A DNA stretch of 52,905 nucleotides, from positions 1 to 52,905 of the forward strand of contig CACNAI010000005.1 of NCBI GenBank assembly GCA_902618335.1, in the 5' to 3' direction. Under the pieces are notes generated by a model, which saw only the letters and a list, made by a program, of their open reading frames with translations, was not told the DNA's origin and made no database searches. Source of the stretch: an uncultured Prochlorococcus sp. GTDB lineage: Bacteria > Cyanobacteriota > Cyanobacteriia > PCC-6307 > Cyanobiaceae. This document shows, in pieces, positions 29,551 to 37,775 of this stretch (position 1 is its first letter; each line of letters opens with the position of its first letter). The position numbers and the translations under genes were made by a program.

Positions 29551-29823
29551 ATGAAAAAGATGGGAATGCAGGCTGTTGATCTTGCTATTCAAAATGGAGT
29601 GGATCTAGACGGTACTCCAATCCCTCCAAAAATGCTAGATCTATATAACAGAATTATGGATGAGGAGAATAAAAGACAAAGGAGTGGGGTAAAAAAATCA
29701 ATGAGAAATAGATGCGTCAAAACAGGTTCTAAGCATTTTGATAAAGAGACATTGAATCAATTATTAATTGATTCAGGATGGGAAGGTCTAAAAGAAAAGG
29801 AAATTTTATTCTTTTATACCTAG
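29551..29823 (+). CDS. Small basic hypothetical protein
   Basis: 90 residues. Begins MKKMGMQAVDLAIQNGVDLD, includes PIPPKMLDLYNRIMDEENKR and a basic RSGVKKSMRNRCVKTGSKHF segment. Soluble; possibly nucleic-acid or ribosome associated from its charge, which is a guess. 68 bases after prxQ and on the same strand. Confidence 0.65.
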   Translation: MKKMGMQAVDLAIQNGVDLDGTPIPPKMLDLYNRIMDEENKRQRSGVKKSMRNRCVKTGSKHFDKETLNQLLIDSGWEGLKEKEILFFYT

Positions 29824-29933
29824 AAAAGCTGAAGAATTTTTAAAATTGATTTTTAAAAGTATTAATAATAATTTTTACTTTAACTATGAAATTGAGAATT
29901 AATTGAATATTATATTTGATCTAATTTTTTAAA

Positions 29934-30278
29934 TTATTTAAACCATCCTTTTTTGTCAGAGGACATTATTTTTTCTTTTTCAGCTTTTGTTTTATTACTT
30001 GCTTTTTTGAAAGCCAAGTAGGCTTCTATAACAGTAACTATTGATATGAAAAAAAGACCAGAAATTCCAATTATTTGTTCACGTTGAGAGGGTTCTGAAT
30101 CTCCTTGTAAGAAAAAACCTAAAGCAAACCATGCAGTACTAGCAGTTATGGTAAAAAAGTAGGGTTTCCATCTTCTTTGATATAAGTAACCCGATCCTAA
30201 ACCGGGAAGAAAATTTAAAAAAGATGCTACCCACCCTTTTGAAGATGCAAGTATTTCGTCTCTCGAGGGATAAGACAT
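29934..30278 (-). CDS. Membrane protein with two to three helices
   Basis: 114 residues. A soluble start (SYPSRDEILASSKGW) precedes helices at about 18-34 (FLNFLPGLGSGYLYQ), 40-57 and 70-90, and a Lys-rich tail. The P-G-L-G-S-G-Y-L-Y-Q-R-R-W pattern followed by a second helix resembles a TM2-like membrane hairpin. Function unknown. Confidence 0.65.
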   Translation of the reverse strand: MSYPSRDEILASSKGWVASFLNFLPGLGSGYLYQRRWKPYFFTITASTAWFALGFFLQGDSEPSQREQIIGISGLFFISIVTVIEAYLAFKKASNKTKAEKEKIMSSDKKGWFK

Positions 30279-30283
30279 TTATG

Positions 30284-30388
30284 TTAGGTATTTATTAAAT
30301 GTGAATTTATATAAGCAAAAGATATTGCTGCACAAATTACCCAGCTGAAGGGTAAGAACATTCTTATTTTTTCTTTATTATTATTCAT
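30284..30388 (-). CDS. 34-residue membrane microprotein
   Basis: MNNNKEKIRMFLPFSWVICA followed by 14 residues ending HLINT. One helix at about 11-27. Its stop lies five bases before the start of the 114-residue membrane protein, so the two probably form a transcription unit. Unknown. Confidence 0.45.
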   Translation of the reverse strand: MNNNKEKIRMFLPFSWVICAAISFAYINSHLINT

Positions 30389-30454
30389 TTTTCAATTATG
30401 GAAAATATTTTTAAAATCTGTGGATTTAATGGATACCTTAAAATTAAAAGAATT

Positions 30455-30480
30455 AAAAAAGACGGTTAAAAACCGTCTTT
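30455..30480 (-). terminator. Terminator of the minus-strand gene at 30508
   Basis: AAAGACGGTT and AACCGTCTTT (30458-30467, 30471-30480) form a 10-pair stem with a 3-base loop. Read on the minus strand the stem is followed by a T run (30452-30460), so it terminates the gene ending at 30508. Confidence 0.88.
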
Positions 30481-30507
30481 GGAAAAAGTAATTTCTCTAA
30501 AAATAAA

Positions 30508-30882
30508 TTATTTATCTTTTGAGGCTGAGAGTACTTTAAGTTCTTTTTTTACTTCTTTTTCTCTCTCTTCAAGATGTTTTAGTTGAGCTTTAAAAGCATC
30601 TTCAAGTCTTACTTTTTGTTTTGTAATTTCATCAAGCTCTTCTTGATGTTGGTTTTTCTTTAACTCCCTCATTTCACTATCGGAAATAACATATACTGGG
30701 CGATATGAAGGTGTTTCAAAAAGAAGATCAAACATTGAATACATAAGTGACCTTTGAATTAGTACAAATTCAATATCTGATAATTCTTTGAAATATGAAA
30801 GGATAAATACCGAAGATTTTGATACGGTAAATACACCGAATTTCGGTTTACATAACATAACCGCACAGTATTTACCGACCAT
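30508..30882 (-). CDS. Hypothetical protein with C-terminal coiled coil
   Basis: 124 residues. The first 70 (CAVMLCKPKFGVFTVSKSSV, then FVLIQRSLMYSMFDLLFE) look globular; residues about 72-120 are a heptad-like, Lys/Glu-rich coiled coil (EELDEITKQKVRLEDAFKAQ). No recognised family. Followed by its own terminator. Confidence 0.68.
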   Translation of the reverse strand: MVGKYCAVMLCKPKFGVFTVSKSSVFILSYFKELSDIEFVLIQRSLMYSMFDLLFETPSYRPVYVISDSEMRELKKNQHQEELDEITKQKVRLEDAFKAQLKHLEEREKEVKKELKVLSASKDK

Positions 30883-30948
30883 ATTTTAAGTTATGTTTTA
30901 AAGTATTAGAGAGAAAATCCTAAAAATCTAAATTAACAAGGAATAAAA

Positions 30949-31377
30949 ATGGTTTTAAAAATTACTAAAACTTTAGTAATACCAGTCAACGAAATTAAGT
31001 GGCGTTTTTCCAGATCCTCAGGTCCTGGAGGGCAGAATGTAAATAAAATTGAAAGCAGAGTAGAGATTATTTTTGATTTAGAAGATTCCAAAGTATTAAA
31101 TGATTATCAGAAAGAAATTCTTAAGAGAAACTTGAAAAACAAATTAGTGAATAATAGCTTACGTTTAACGGTTCAAGAACATAGAACTCAATTATTAAAT
31201 AGGCAGCTAGCTTTAATGAAATTTAGTTCAATCCTAAAAAATGCTTTAAATAAACCATTTAAATTAAGAAAATCTACACAACCCACTAAAGCATCACAAA
31301 AGAAAAGAGTTGAGGTTAAGAAAAAACGTGGCGAATTGAAAAAAAGTAGACAAAAAGAAAAAACATATCAAATATGA
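30949..31377 (+). CDS. arfB: Alternative ribosome-rescue factor (GGQ, ArfB/YaeJ-like)
   Basis: 142 residues with the release-factor catalytic domain: RFSRSSGPGGQNVNKIESRV places GGQ at 27-29, and a basic tail (KKRVEVKKKRGELKKSRQKE) enters the mRNA channel of stalled ribosomes, as in YaeJ. It hydrolyses peptidyl-tRNA on ribosomes lacking a stop codon. No codon-recognition domain is present, distinguishing it from RF1/RF2. Stands alone on plus. Confidence 0.93.
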   Translation: MVLKITKTLVIPVNEIKWRFSRSSGPGGQNVNKIESRVEIIFDLEDSKVLNDYQKEILKRNLKNKLVNNSLRLTVQEHRTQLLNRQLALMKFSSILKNALNKPFKLRKSTQPTKASQKKRVEVKKKRGELKKSRQKEKTYQI

Positions 31378-31448
31378 AAAAACTAAATAAATATTTTCCT
31401 CGCACATTGCAATCAAACATGTGATAAATTAAATTTTATTTTGGTTTA

Positions 31449-31697
31449 TTGAATTCAAAAAAGGATTTTTGGTTAATTGACTCCAATTTTGTAGGGGTGA
31501 TGCGTTTCTACAAAGCTGAAGATCATTCTGATAAATCTATTGATTATATGTTTATTGAAGAAGGAATTATTATGGGAATTCATGGAGAAAATCCTCCATT
31601 AATGAAAACTAGAAAAAAAATTGTTATAGAAGAAGCAAGATTATTGTGGCAAAAATTGTTGAATGAAGGTTGGCAAAAAACTAATAAAAAATGGTGA
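31449..31697 (+). CDS. DUF1651-type small protein, copy 1
   Basis: 82 residues from a TTG start. FWLIDSNFVGVMRFYKAED, YMFIEEGIIMGIHGENPPLM and LWQKLLNEGWQKT match the picocyanobacterial DUF1651 pattern, shared with the gene at 40999. Soluble, function unknown. Confidence 0.75.
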   Translation: MNSKKDFWLIDSNFVGVMRFYKAEDHSDKSIDYMFIEEGIIMGIHGENPPLMKTRKKIVIEEARLLWQKLLNEGWQKTNKKW

Positions 31698-31724
31698 GGA
31701 AATTCTACTAAAACTTTTTTAATT

Positions 31725-31889
31725 TCAGAAAATAAATGAACCTTTAGGGTATAGTCTGGAAATTTTCTCATTTTGTAAATATTTCTTTTTTTTGATGTCT
31801 TTTTCATATCTTCTCAACATCATTAGATAGTTTATAACTCCAAAAATTACTAAAAAGACAATAAATCTTATTCCTGCCTCAAAGTCCAT
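31725..31889 (-). CDS. 54-residue single-pass membrane microprotein
   Basis: MDFEAGIRFIVFLVIFGVIN followed by a Tyr/Lys-rich cytoplasmic tail (ending YPKGSFIF). One helix at about 7-24. The ATG at 31889 is preferred to upstream alternatives because the residues between 31889 and 31931 are not membrane-compatible. Unknown. Confidence 0.55.
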   Translation of the reverse strand: MDFEAGIRFIVFLVIFGVINYLMMLRRYEKDIKKKKYLQNEKISRLYPKGSFIF

Positions 31890-31951
31890 ATGAGAATTAA
31901 GCTTTATTTTAATCTGACAATTACTAATCAAAAATCAATCGGTATTTATAT

Positions 31952-32812
31952 CTAATTAAGACGTCTAAAGAAATATTTTTTTGATTTTACTGAATAAAAA
32001 ATACATAACAAAAGTAATATTAAAATTGCACTAAAGCTTCCAATTGGGTTTGGAATATTTTGTGTAAAAGGACCTGCTAAAAAAGTAGGTGTATTTTCTT
32101 TGAATTCTATTAATCCGTTATTTATAAAAAACCAAATACCCACAAGTCCTCCATGAATTCCTATGCAATTCCATAGAGAACCATTATCTCTAATTTTTAC
32201 TAATGATAGAAATATCCCAAGTAAAATTAATCCTAAACGTAATCCTATTACGTTCCAAAATATCTCATTTGATAAATTATGAACAAAGCTAAAAACTATA
32301 GCTTGTAAAGCTATTGATATTTTTGTACCATAGTCAAATTTTAGTTCTTCTAGTAACCAGCCTCTAAAAATTATTTCCTCTGCGAATCCAACACCAAATC
32401 CCAGTATAATAGAATTGAATAATATTATTGGTGAGAATTCACCTATCCAAGAAATATAATTTTTTTGCAATAGTGGTAACAGAATTAGAATTATTAAAAC
32501 TAAGGAAAATAAGATGCCTTTAGAAAAATTGACAAAGTTTTTTAAAAATTTGTCTTTAGTTATCCCAAGAAGTACCCAAGCACTTGATTTATTTCTTTTG
32601 ATATAAAACCAATGCGGGAGTAAAAAGATAAAAAGAAAGAAAGTAATAATAGTTCCAATTAAGGATAAATTTTCTTCTTCAAAATTAAACAATAAAAGTG
32701 GCTGAGATAAAGCCCAGCCAATTCCATAAAGAATTGGAATAAAAAATATAGTGGATAAAAATCTTGGTCTTAAAAGAAAAAAACTTTTTATTAATATCAT
32801 TAAATTTTTCAT
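31952..32812 (-). CDS. CPBP-family intramembrane metalloprotease
   Basis: 286 residues with about eight hydrophobic helices. Motif 1 is AEEIIFRGWL (Glu145-Glu146, Arg150) and motif 2 is FSFVHN (His178), the defining CPBP/CAAX-protease (Abi) residues; a later GIHGGLVG gives a third His. In plants and cyanobacteria family members are linked to membrane protein maturation, in other bacteria to bacteriocin immunity. Substrate unknown. Cotranscribed with the 65-residue gene 17 bases upstream. Confidence 0.88.
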   Translation of the reverse strand: MKNLMILIKSFFLLRPRFLSTIFFIPILYGIGWALSQPLLLFNFEEENLSLIGTIITFFLFIFLLPHWFYIKRNKSSAWVLLGITKDKFLKNFVNFSKGILFSLVLIILILLPLLQKNYISWIGEFSPIILFNSIILGFGVGFAEEIIFRGWLLEELKFDYGTKISIALQAIVFSFVHNLSNEIFWNVIGLRLGLILLGIFLSLVKIRDNGSLWNCIGIHGGLVGIWFFINNGLIEFKENTPTFLAGPFTQNIPNPIGSFSAILILLLLCIFYSVKSKKYFFRRLN

Positions 32813-32829
32813 TTTAGTTTGAATATCAA

Positions 32830-33027
32830 TTAACCCCAGCCTTTGCCTTTTATTATTTTAACTAATTGTTCAAAAAGTTTTAGCTTTTTCTTTTTACTAT
32901 AGTTTATGTTTTTTGAAAGATTTGATAAATCTTTATAAAATTGCCGAGTTATTTTATCTTCTTTATCACTAGGCCATAGTAAGTCTGAACCTTCTTCATA
33001 TTCTTCTTTATATCTTTCTTTATTCAA
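32830..33027 (-). CDS. 65-residue charged protein, unknown
   Basis: NKERYKEEYEEGSDLLWPSD near the start, then a Lys-rich helix ending IKGKGWG. Soluble. It precedes the CPBP protease by 17 bases on the same strand. Confidence 0.55.
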   Translation of the reverse strand: MNKERYKEEYEEGSDLLWPSDKEDKITRQFYKDLSNLSKNINYSKKKKLKLFEQLVKIIKGKGWG

Positions 33028-33115
33028 ATTTTTTTATATCGTAATAATTTAAATTTTACTTATTGCAAATGCTTAAAAGTGATGTTTATTAAATTTGTGT
33101 ATTTATTTAAAATTT

Positions 33116-33205
33116 ATGCTGATTAATCTTTCAACTTTAATTTTTACATTATTATCTCCATTGCTTATTTTTGCAGTAATAGTATCAGTTTACTTATTTC
33201 ATTAG
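33116..33205 (+). CDS. 29-residue membrane microprotein
   Basis: MLINLSTLIFTLLSPLLIFA plus nine residues ending VYLFH: essentially one hydrophobic helix. Among the smallest ORFs here; its size and profile recall b6f and photosystem small subunits, but no family match is evident. ORF evidence only. Confidence 0.4.
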   Translation: MLINLSTLIFTLLSPLLIFAVIVSVYLFH

Positions 33206-33234
33206 GAAGTATTTAACAAATAAACTTTATTAAT

Positions 33235-33330
33235 TTAAGGGTGTATTATGCCTAATTTTTCTAATGCAAATGATAAAATTGCAATTACGGCCATTACTGT
33301 TAAGATCTTGTTCTTTTTGATGAAATCCAT
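33235..33330 (-). CDS. 31-residue membrane microprotein
   Basis: MDFIKKNKILTVMAVIAILS followed by 11 residues ending LGIIHP. Basic N-terminus then one helix at about 9-26, N-in. It converges with the 29-residue ORF. Unknown. Confidence 0.45.
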   Translation of the reverse strand: MDFIKKNKILTVMAVIAILSFALEKLGIIHP

Positions 33331-33404
33331 AATGAATATTAATAATCTAGTTATTAAATCCTTATATAAAAGAAGAAATAATTAAAATTATTATAACAAT
33401 TAGA

Positions 33405-33545
33405 ATGGAACCAATATATGTAGGAGATTTACTTCCCTCAATAGCTTCTTATAAAAAGATAATTGAAAAATATGATAAAGGTATAAAAGAAGGGGAATTT
33501 TATGAAGAATCTATAGGCGGAGATTTTAATTACCCTGATTGGTAA
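33405..33545 (+). CDS. 46-residue acidic protein, unknown
   Basis: MEPIYVGDLLPSIASYKKII followed by a Glu/Tyr-rich segment and ending GGDFNYPDW. Soluble. Its stop is two bases before the ATG of the next gene, so the pair is translationally coupled. Unknown. Confidence 0.55.
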   Translation: MEPIYVGDLLPSIASYKKIIEKYDKGIKEGEFYEESIGGDFNYPDW

Positions 33546-33547
33546 AT

Positions 33548-33730
33548 ATGCTTACTACAAAAATAACTTTTGCCTTAGCAGATTGGATAAGAGAGTGGCG
33601 TAAGTGCCGGGATAAGAATCCTTCTATTGATGAGTGTGTAAGATTTTTCCAGTGGAAATTGGAAGATTATAAACTTTCTGATAGTGATAAAAGAATAATC
33701 GAATCTATTTTGCTCTATGAATCTGAATAA
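33548..33730 (+). CDS. 60-residue hypothetical protein
   Basis: MLTTKITFALADWIREWRKC, then a helical region containing DECVRFFQWKLEDYKLSDSD. Two Cys. The ATG at 33548 is chosen because it directly follows the stop of the preceding ORF. Second member of a two-gene unit; function unknown. Confidence 0.6.
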   Translation: MLTTKITFALADWIREWRKCRDKNPSIDECVRFFQWKLEDYKLSDSDKRIIESILLYESE

Positions 33731-33849
33731 CAAAGGGATTATAGACTTTATTTTTTATATTTATCTATAAAAAACAAAGGATCATTAAAATCCTCTTACA
33801 AATTTAGAAAAAAGTAAATCAGCATATTTACGGATTTACTGAAAATATA

Positions 33850-34167
33850 AAAAGGAGTAATTTATAAATATTGAGTTCGGAGGCAATCTAAATGATTGAT
33901 AGTCCGCCTGAAATTTAGCAAATTCCAAAATATAGGAAGCGTATTCCTGAGAATGGGATTATTCGAAAATTAAAGTTCAATCAATTAGTCTGATAAGACT
34001 TCGCTTTATAATTACTAGCGACAATAGGGACTGAAATTATCGAGAGAAATCCCCGAATTCACGTATTCTAGGTTTATGAGTAAATAGACTTTAAAATATG
34101 TAATTTTATATCCTGTTAGAAGGAAATCAAATATCAAAAAGGACTGTACCACCAGTCCTTTTTTTTT
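33850..34167 (+). ncRNA. Candidate structured non-coding RNA
   Basis: The 508 bases between 33730 and 34239 contain no credible ORF, yet are less A/T-biased than neighbouring gaps. Visible hairpins include AGTCT-GATA-AGACT (about 33987-34000) and GGAA/TTCC near 33935-33947, and the segment ends in a strong terminator at 34136-34167. A perfect TATAAT (34007-34012) could start a transcript of about 150 bases; TATAAA near 33862 could start one of about 295. I could not match it to tmRNA, RNase P RNA, SRP RNA or a known riboswitch; 6S RNA or a Yfr-type RNA is possible. Confidence 0.45.
34136..34167 (+). terminator. Strong Rho-independent terminator
   Basis: AAAAAGGACTG (34136-34146), six-base loop, CAGTCCTTTTT (34153-34163), with the T run continuing to 34167. 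An 11-pair stem and nine T residues: one of the clearest terminators in the window, 400 bases past the nearest upstream stop, which implies a non-coding transcript ends here. Confidence 0.92.
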
Positions 34168-34238
34168 AACAAACTACTTCTAAACAAGACTTCTTTTTGG
34201 ATAATATGTATTTATTAAGTGTTTAAAAATATTTCACA

Positions 34239-35189
34239 ATGAAAGATCAAGTCTTGTTTCCTAAAATTGAAGTTCGTGAAAAGGGTTTTTTACAAGTAAG
34301 TGATATTCATACGATTTATTGGGAGAGATCAGGCAATCCAAATGGTAAAAAAATACTAGTTATTCATGGAGGCCCAGGAGGAGGAAGTCAACCAAGATAT
34401 AGAAGATACTTTGATCCAGATAAATTCGATATTATTCAATTTGACCAAAGAGGTTGCGGTTCTTCAACTCCTTTCTCAGAATTAAAAGAAAATTCGACTA
34501 ATCATTTAGTTGATGATATTGAGAAATTAAGGATTTTATTAAAAATAGATAGTTGGCATTTGTTTGGTGGATCTTGGGGCTCAACACTTTCACTTATATA
34601 TGCAATTAAAAATCCCTCAAGAGTTATAAGCTTAACTTTGCGAGGAATATTTTTATGTAGAAAGTTTGAATTATTGTGGTTCTATCAATATGGTGCAAGT
34701 GAGATATTCCCTGATGAATTTGAAGAATATATTTCTGTGATACCAAAAGAAGAAAGAAATGATTTGATAAGTTCTTTTTATAAATATCTAACATCATCAG
34801 ATGCAAATCTTAGATCAAAAGCAGCAGCAGCTTGGACAAAATGGGAACTCTCAACTAGTCATTTAATAAATAAAAAATTCGATTTTGATAAGTCTCAAGT
34901 TAATTCTTTTTCAGATGCATTTGCAAGGATCGAATGTCATTATTTTATTAATAATATTTTCTTAGAAGATGATTTTATTTTGAAAAATATAAAAACAATA
35001 AAATCGATTCCAACAAAAATAATTCAAGGTAGGTATGACGTTGTTTGTCCAGTTAGGAGCGCTTGGGATCTAAATAAGAAATTAAAGAATTCTGAATTAA
35101 TTATTGTTAATGATGCTGGTCATTCAATGAGTGAAGAGGGCATTACTAAAGAATTAATAAAAGCTGTAAAAGGAATTCAAAATCTCTAA
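34239..35189 (+). CDS. pip: Proline iminopeptidase
   Basis: A 316-residue alpha/beta hydrolase (peptidase S33) releasing N-terminal proline from peptides. Motifs: HGGPGGGS (43-50, oxyanion region), DQRGCGSS (69-76), nucleophile Ser112 in GGSWGS, Asp in GRYDVVCP and His in NDAGHSMSE. Cytoplasmic, normal length. Begins 72 bases after the strong terminator. Confidence 0.94.
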   Translation: MKDQVLFPKIEVREKGFLQVSDIHTIYWERSGNPNGKKILVIHGGPGGGSQPRYRRYFDPDKFDIIQFDQRGCGSSTPFSELKENSTNHLVDDIEKLRILLKIDSWHLFGGSWGSTLSLIYAIKNPSRVISLTLRGIFLCRKFELLWFYQYGASEIFPDEFEEYISVIPKEERNDLISSFYKYLTSSDANLRSKAAAAWTKWELSTSHLINKKFDFDKSQVNSFSDAFARIECHYFINNIFLEDDFILKNIKTIKSIPTKIIQGRYDVVCPVRSAWDLNKKLKNSELIIVNDAGHSMSEEGITKELIKAVKGIQNL

Positions 35190-35212
35190 AAGAGAGAATA
35201 TTCCTTTAAAAA

Positions 35213-35386
35213 TTAAAGGCCATTATCTTCAATATTTTGTGCAATACTTCTAAGAAGTTCGACGATATCAGAATCTTCGCATTGAGCATCTTCTTTGAGC
35301 AAAATGCACTCGTCTCTAATACTTACATTAGTACTCCACCATATACCTGAACTATTGGTATCGTCCCATTCAAATCTTTCAGACAT
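35213..35386 (-). CDS. 57-residue acidic protein, unknown
   Basis: MSERFEWDDTNSSGIWWSTN, then ECILLKEDAQCEDSDIVELL and a tail ending EDNGL. Two Cys, two adjacent Trp, strongly acidic. Soluble. Converges on pip with a 23-base gap. Unknown function. Confidence 0.6.
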   Translation of the reverse strand: MSERFEWDDTNSSGIWWSTNVSIRDECILLKEDAQCEDSDIVELLRSIAQNIEDNGL

Positions 35387-35512
35387 AATTAATAAAATCT
35401 ATAAAATACACTAAAGCTTGCATTAATTCATCGTGGATTTATATGTTAATTTTAAAATTTAAAAAACTTTCCTGGGCGCTAAAAGGAATCTGGAAATTTC
35501 TGACAATATAAT

Positions 35513-37009
35513 TTATAAATCTAATTTCAGTTCGTATTGTGTTTCCTTTTCCTTAGAAACAGTTTTTTTATAATTTATATTTTTTCTAAGCCTTTTTCTA
35601 GAGCCATGCTTTAAATAAATTTTTTTTGAGATATCCCAATATCCATCCTTTTTAGTGATTTCCTGAATTTTCTTCTTTGCAGCTTTAGTGCTATTTTGGA
35701 TGTCAATTATTGGTCTTATGTAATTAATTTGTTCATATTCTTCTTGATTAAATCTAGATAGTAGCCATGGCTCATGAATGAAATTAAGTGATATATCCTT
35801 TAATTCTGGTATCCATTTTTTTATAAATTTTCCTTGAGGATCATGATCTTTTCCCTGCTTAATAGGATTATAAATTCTATTGATATTTATAGATGTAGTT
35901 CCAGATTGCATTTGGCATTGGTTCCAATGTATTCCAGGCTCATAATCTACAAATTTATTTGCTAATTCAGAACCTGAATCTTGCCATGGTAACCACAAAT
36001 TATAGCTAGCAAAAGACATTAACATCGCTCTCATCCTGAAGTTAATCCATCCATTGAAATTTAATGAACGCATACATGCATCTATAAAAGGAAAGCCCGT
36101 ATTACCTGAACTCCATGAATAGAGTAATTCATTATTTTTTTCTCTAATATTTTTAAAAAAAGGATGGTATTCCCTAAACTCTAGTTCTGGTTCACTTTCG
36201 AGTTTCTGAATAAAATGACAATGCCAAGTTAATCTGCTTTTTAACATCCTAGAATTATTGTTTTTTGATATATTTGCCTTTTTAAAAATTTCTTTTAATG
36301 AAATGCATCCCCAACAAATATATGGGGATAGTCTTGTACAACTATCAAATGATTCTTCTGGGCTAGATATATCTTTTGAATAAGAATCTAATTTATTAAT
36401 AAAGAAGTATTGCATTCTCTCTAAACCTTTCTTTCTTCCACCTTGCATTCTTCCTGGACAAGTTTCTTTTTTAAAGGAAAAAATTTCGTCTGAGGGTATT
36501 TCTCCAATATTAAAGTTAATAGAATTAATTCTTAATGGAGCTTTAAGTAAGTTTTTTTCGTAATTTTTTTGCCACTTTTTAGACCAATTATTCCTATCTA
36601 AGTTTCCTCTAAAAACTGAAAATTGTAGAAATTCCTTCCAAATAATATTTTTGCTTAAAGCCCATTCTTTTACTTTTTGATCTCTTTTATAAGTAAGCCA
36701 ATCTCCGGTTTCTTGATGGCTATATATACCTTTGATTTTAAATTTTGAACTAATTTCATCAAATATATCAATAACATTCCCAGTCCTGATAATTAATGGT
36801 TGTCCAATCTCAGCAAGTGCATTTCTTAAATCTATTAAACTTTCTTTGCAAAATTGCCATTGTCTATCTGAATGAGTATTTTGGCTCCAAATATCTAACT
36901 CAATAATATAAATAGGTAAAATATCATTATCTTTTATAGCCTCACTGAGAGCTTCATTATCAAAAATTCTTAAATCTTTCTTAAACCATAAGATATTTAT
37001 TTCTTTCAT
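35513..37009 (-). CDS. Photolyase/cryptochrome-family flavoprotein
   Basis: 498 residues. The N-terminal antenna-type Rossmann domain starts NILWFKKDLRIFDNEALSEA; the C-terminal FAD-binding helical domain contains GNTGFPFIDACMRSL, NFRMRAMLMSF, WNQCQMQSGTTSININRIYN and GKFIKKWIPEL. These show an FAD-binding photolyase/cryptochrome, light-driven DNA repair or photoreception. The Q-M-Q-S-G-T-T-S-I-N segment differs from the class I CPD motif, and no C-terminal Cys cluster for an Fe-S centre is seen. Substrate (CPD, 6-4 or none) is not assigned. Confidence 0.88.
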   Translation of the reverse strand: MKEINILWFKKDLRIFDNEALSEAIKDNDILPIYIIELDIWSQNTHSDRQWQFCKESLIDLRNALAEIGQPLIIRTGNVIDIFDEISSKFKIKGIYSHQETGDWLTYKRDQKVKEWALSKNIIWKEFLQFSVFRGNLDRNNWSKKWQKNYEKNLLKAPLRINSINFNIGEIPSDEIFSFKKETCPGRMQGGRKKGLERMQYFFINKLDSYSKDISSPEESFDSCTRLSPYICWGCISLKEIFKKANISKNNNSRMLKSRLTWHCHFIQKLESEPELEFREYHPFFKNIREKNNELLYSWSSGNTGFPFIDACMRSLNFNGWINFRMRAMLMSFASYNLWLPWQDSGSELANKFVDYEPGIHWNQCQMQSGTTSININRIYNPIKQGKDHDPQGKFIKKWIPELKDISLNFIHEPWLLSRFNQEEYEQINYIRPIIDIQNSTKAAKKKIQEITKKDGYWDISKKIYLKHGSRKRLRKNINYKKTVSKEKETQYELKLDL

Positions 37010-37100
37010 AATTTTTTCTTTTAATCCTAGAAAAATAAGATTAAGTTTGTAGGTAAAAAATATAAAAAATTTTAGAATAACTAATAATCAAAAAAAAATA

Positions 37101-37724
37101 ATGAAAATAACAAAAAAACTTTGGGAGGATAATTATGAGATTGCTTTACTAAGTTTAAATACAAAATTTGTTCAAGGTTTAAAGAATGGAAGTCTCCCTA
37201 AAAATATATTTCAAGAATATTTAGCTCAAGATTATTTCTTTTTAGAGACTTTTGCTAAGGCTTATGGTCTTGCTGTTTCCAAATCTAAAGATAAGTACTC
37301 AATAAGGAAGTTAAGTGAACTGTTAATGGGAGTTTCAGAGGAGTTAATACTTCATGAAACGTATGCAAAAGAATGGGATATTGATTTGTCTAATAACTAT
37401 ATAAAAAAAGCCACTAAAAATTATACAGATTTTCTTGATGCTACTTCCAAAAGACTTAGCTCCGTTGAAATAATGTTTGCAATGACTCCATGTATGCGAC
37501 TTTATTCTTGGATAGGAAAAAGTTTGTATGCGGAGGATTTTGACATTAAATATAAAGAATGGATAATTACTTATTCCGATGAGAGCTTTGAAAAGCTTGC
37601 AAATTCACTTGAAAATCTTATTGAGACTAATAAAGAAAAATATGATATTAATGAGGCAAAATATTTATACAGGAGAGCTATGGAATTGGAGTTAGATTTT
37701 TTTAATGCATATTCAGATTTCTAA
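37101..37724 (+). CDS. tenA: Thiaminase II / TenA-family salvage enzyme
   Basis: 207 residues, all-helical. The active-site Cys131 in MTPCMRLYSWIG, Asp44 in LAQDYFFL and Glu residues near 195-197 place it in the TenA_C group, which hydrolyses aminopyrimidine precursors or degraded thiamin to regenerate HMP. Gene order tenA-thiD (51-base gap) supports thiamin-pyrimidine salvage. Confidence 0.92.
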   Translation: MKITKKLWEDNYEIALLSLNTKFVQGLKNGSLPKNIFQEYLAQDYFFLETFAKAYGLAVSKSKDKYSIRKLSELLMGVSEELILHETYAKEWDIDLSNNYIKKATKNYTDFLDATSKRLSSVEIMFAMTPCMRLYSWIGKSLYAEDFDIKYKEWIITYSDESFEKLANSLENLIETNKEKYDINEAKYLYRRAMELELDFFNAYSDF

Positions 37725-37775
37725 TTTAAATTTAAAATATTTTTATGATATTTATAAATCCTAGTTTGTTAAACC

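Noticed and set aside
31952-32812. Reading the CPBP protease as part of a phage abortive-infection or bacteriocin system
   Set aside because: No partner gene, toxin or phage gene adjacent; CPBP proteases are common in cyanobacteria for other roles.
33850-34167. Interpretation as two-piece tmRNA
   Set aside because: No coding segment for the A-N-K-I-V type tag and no acceptor T-loop sequence could be found.
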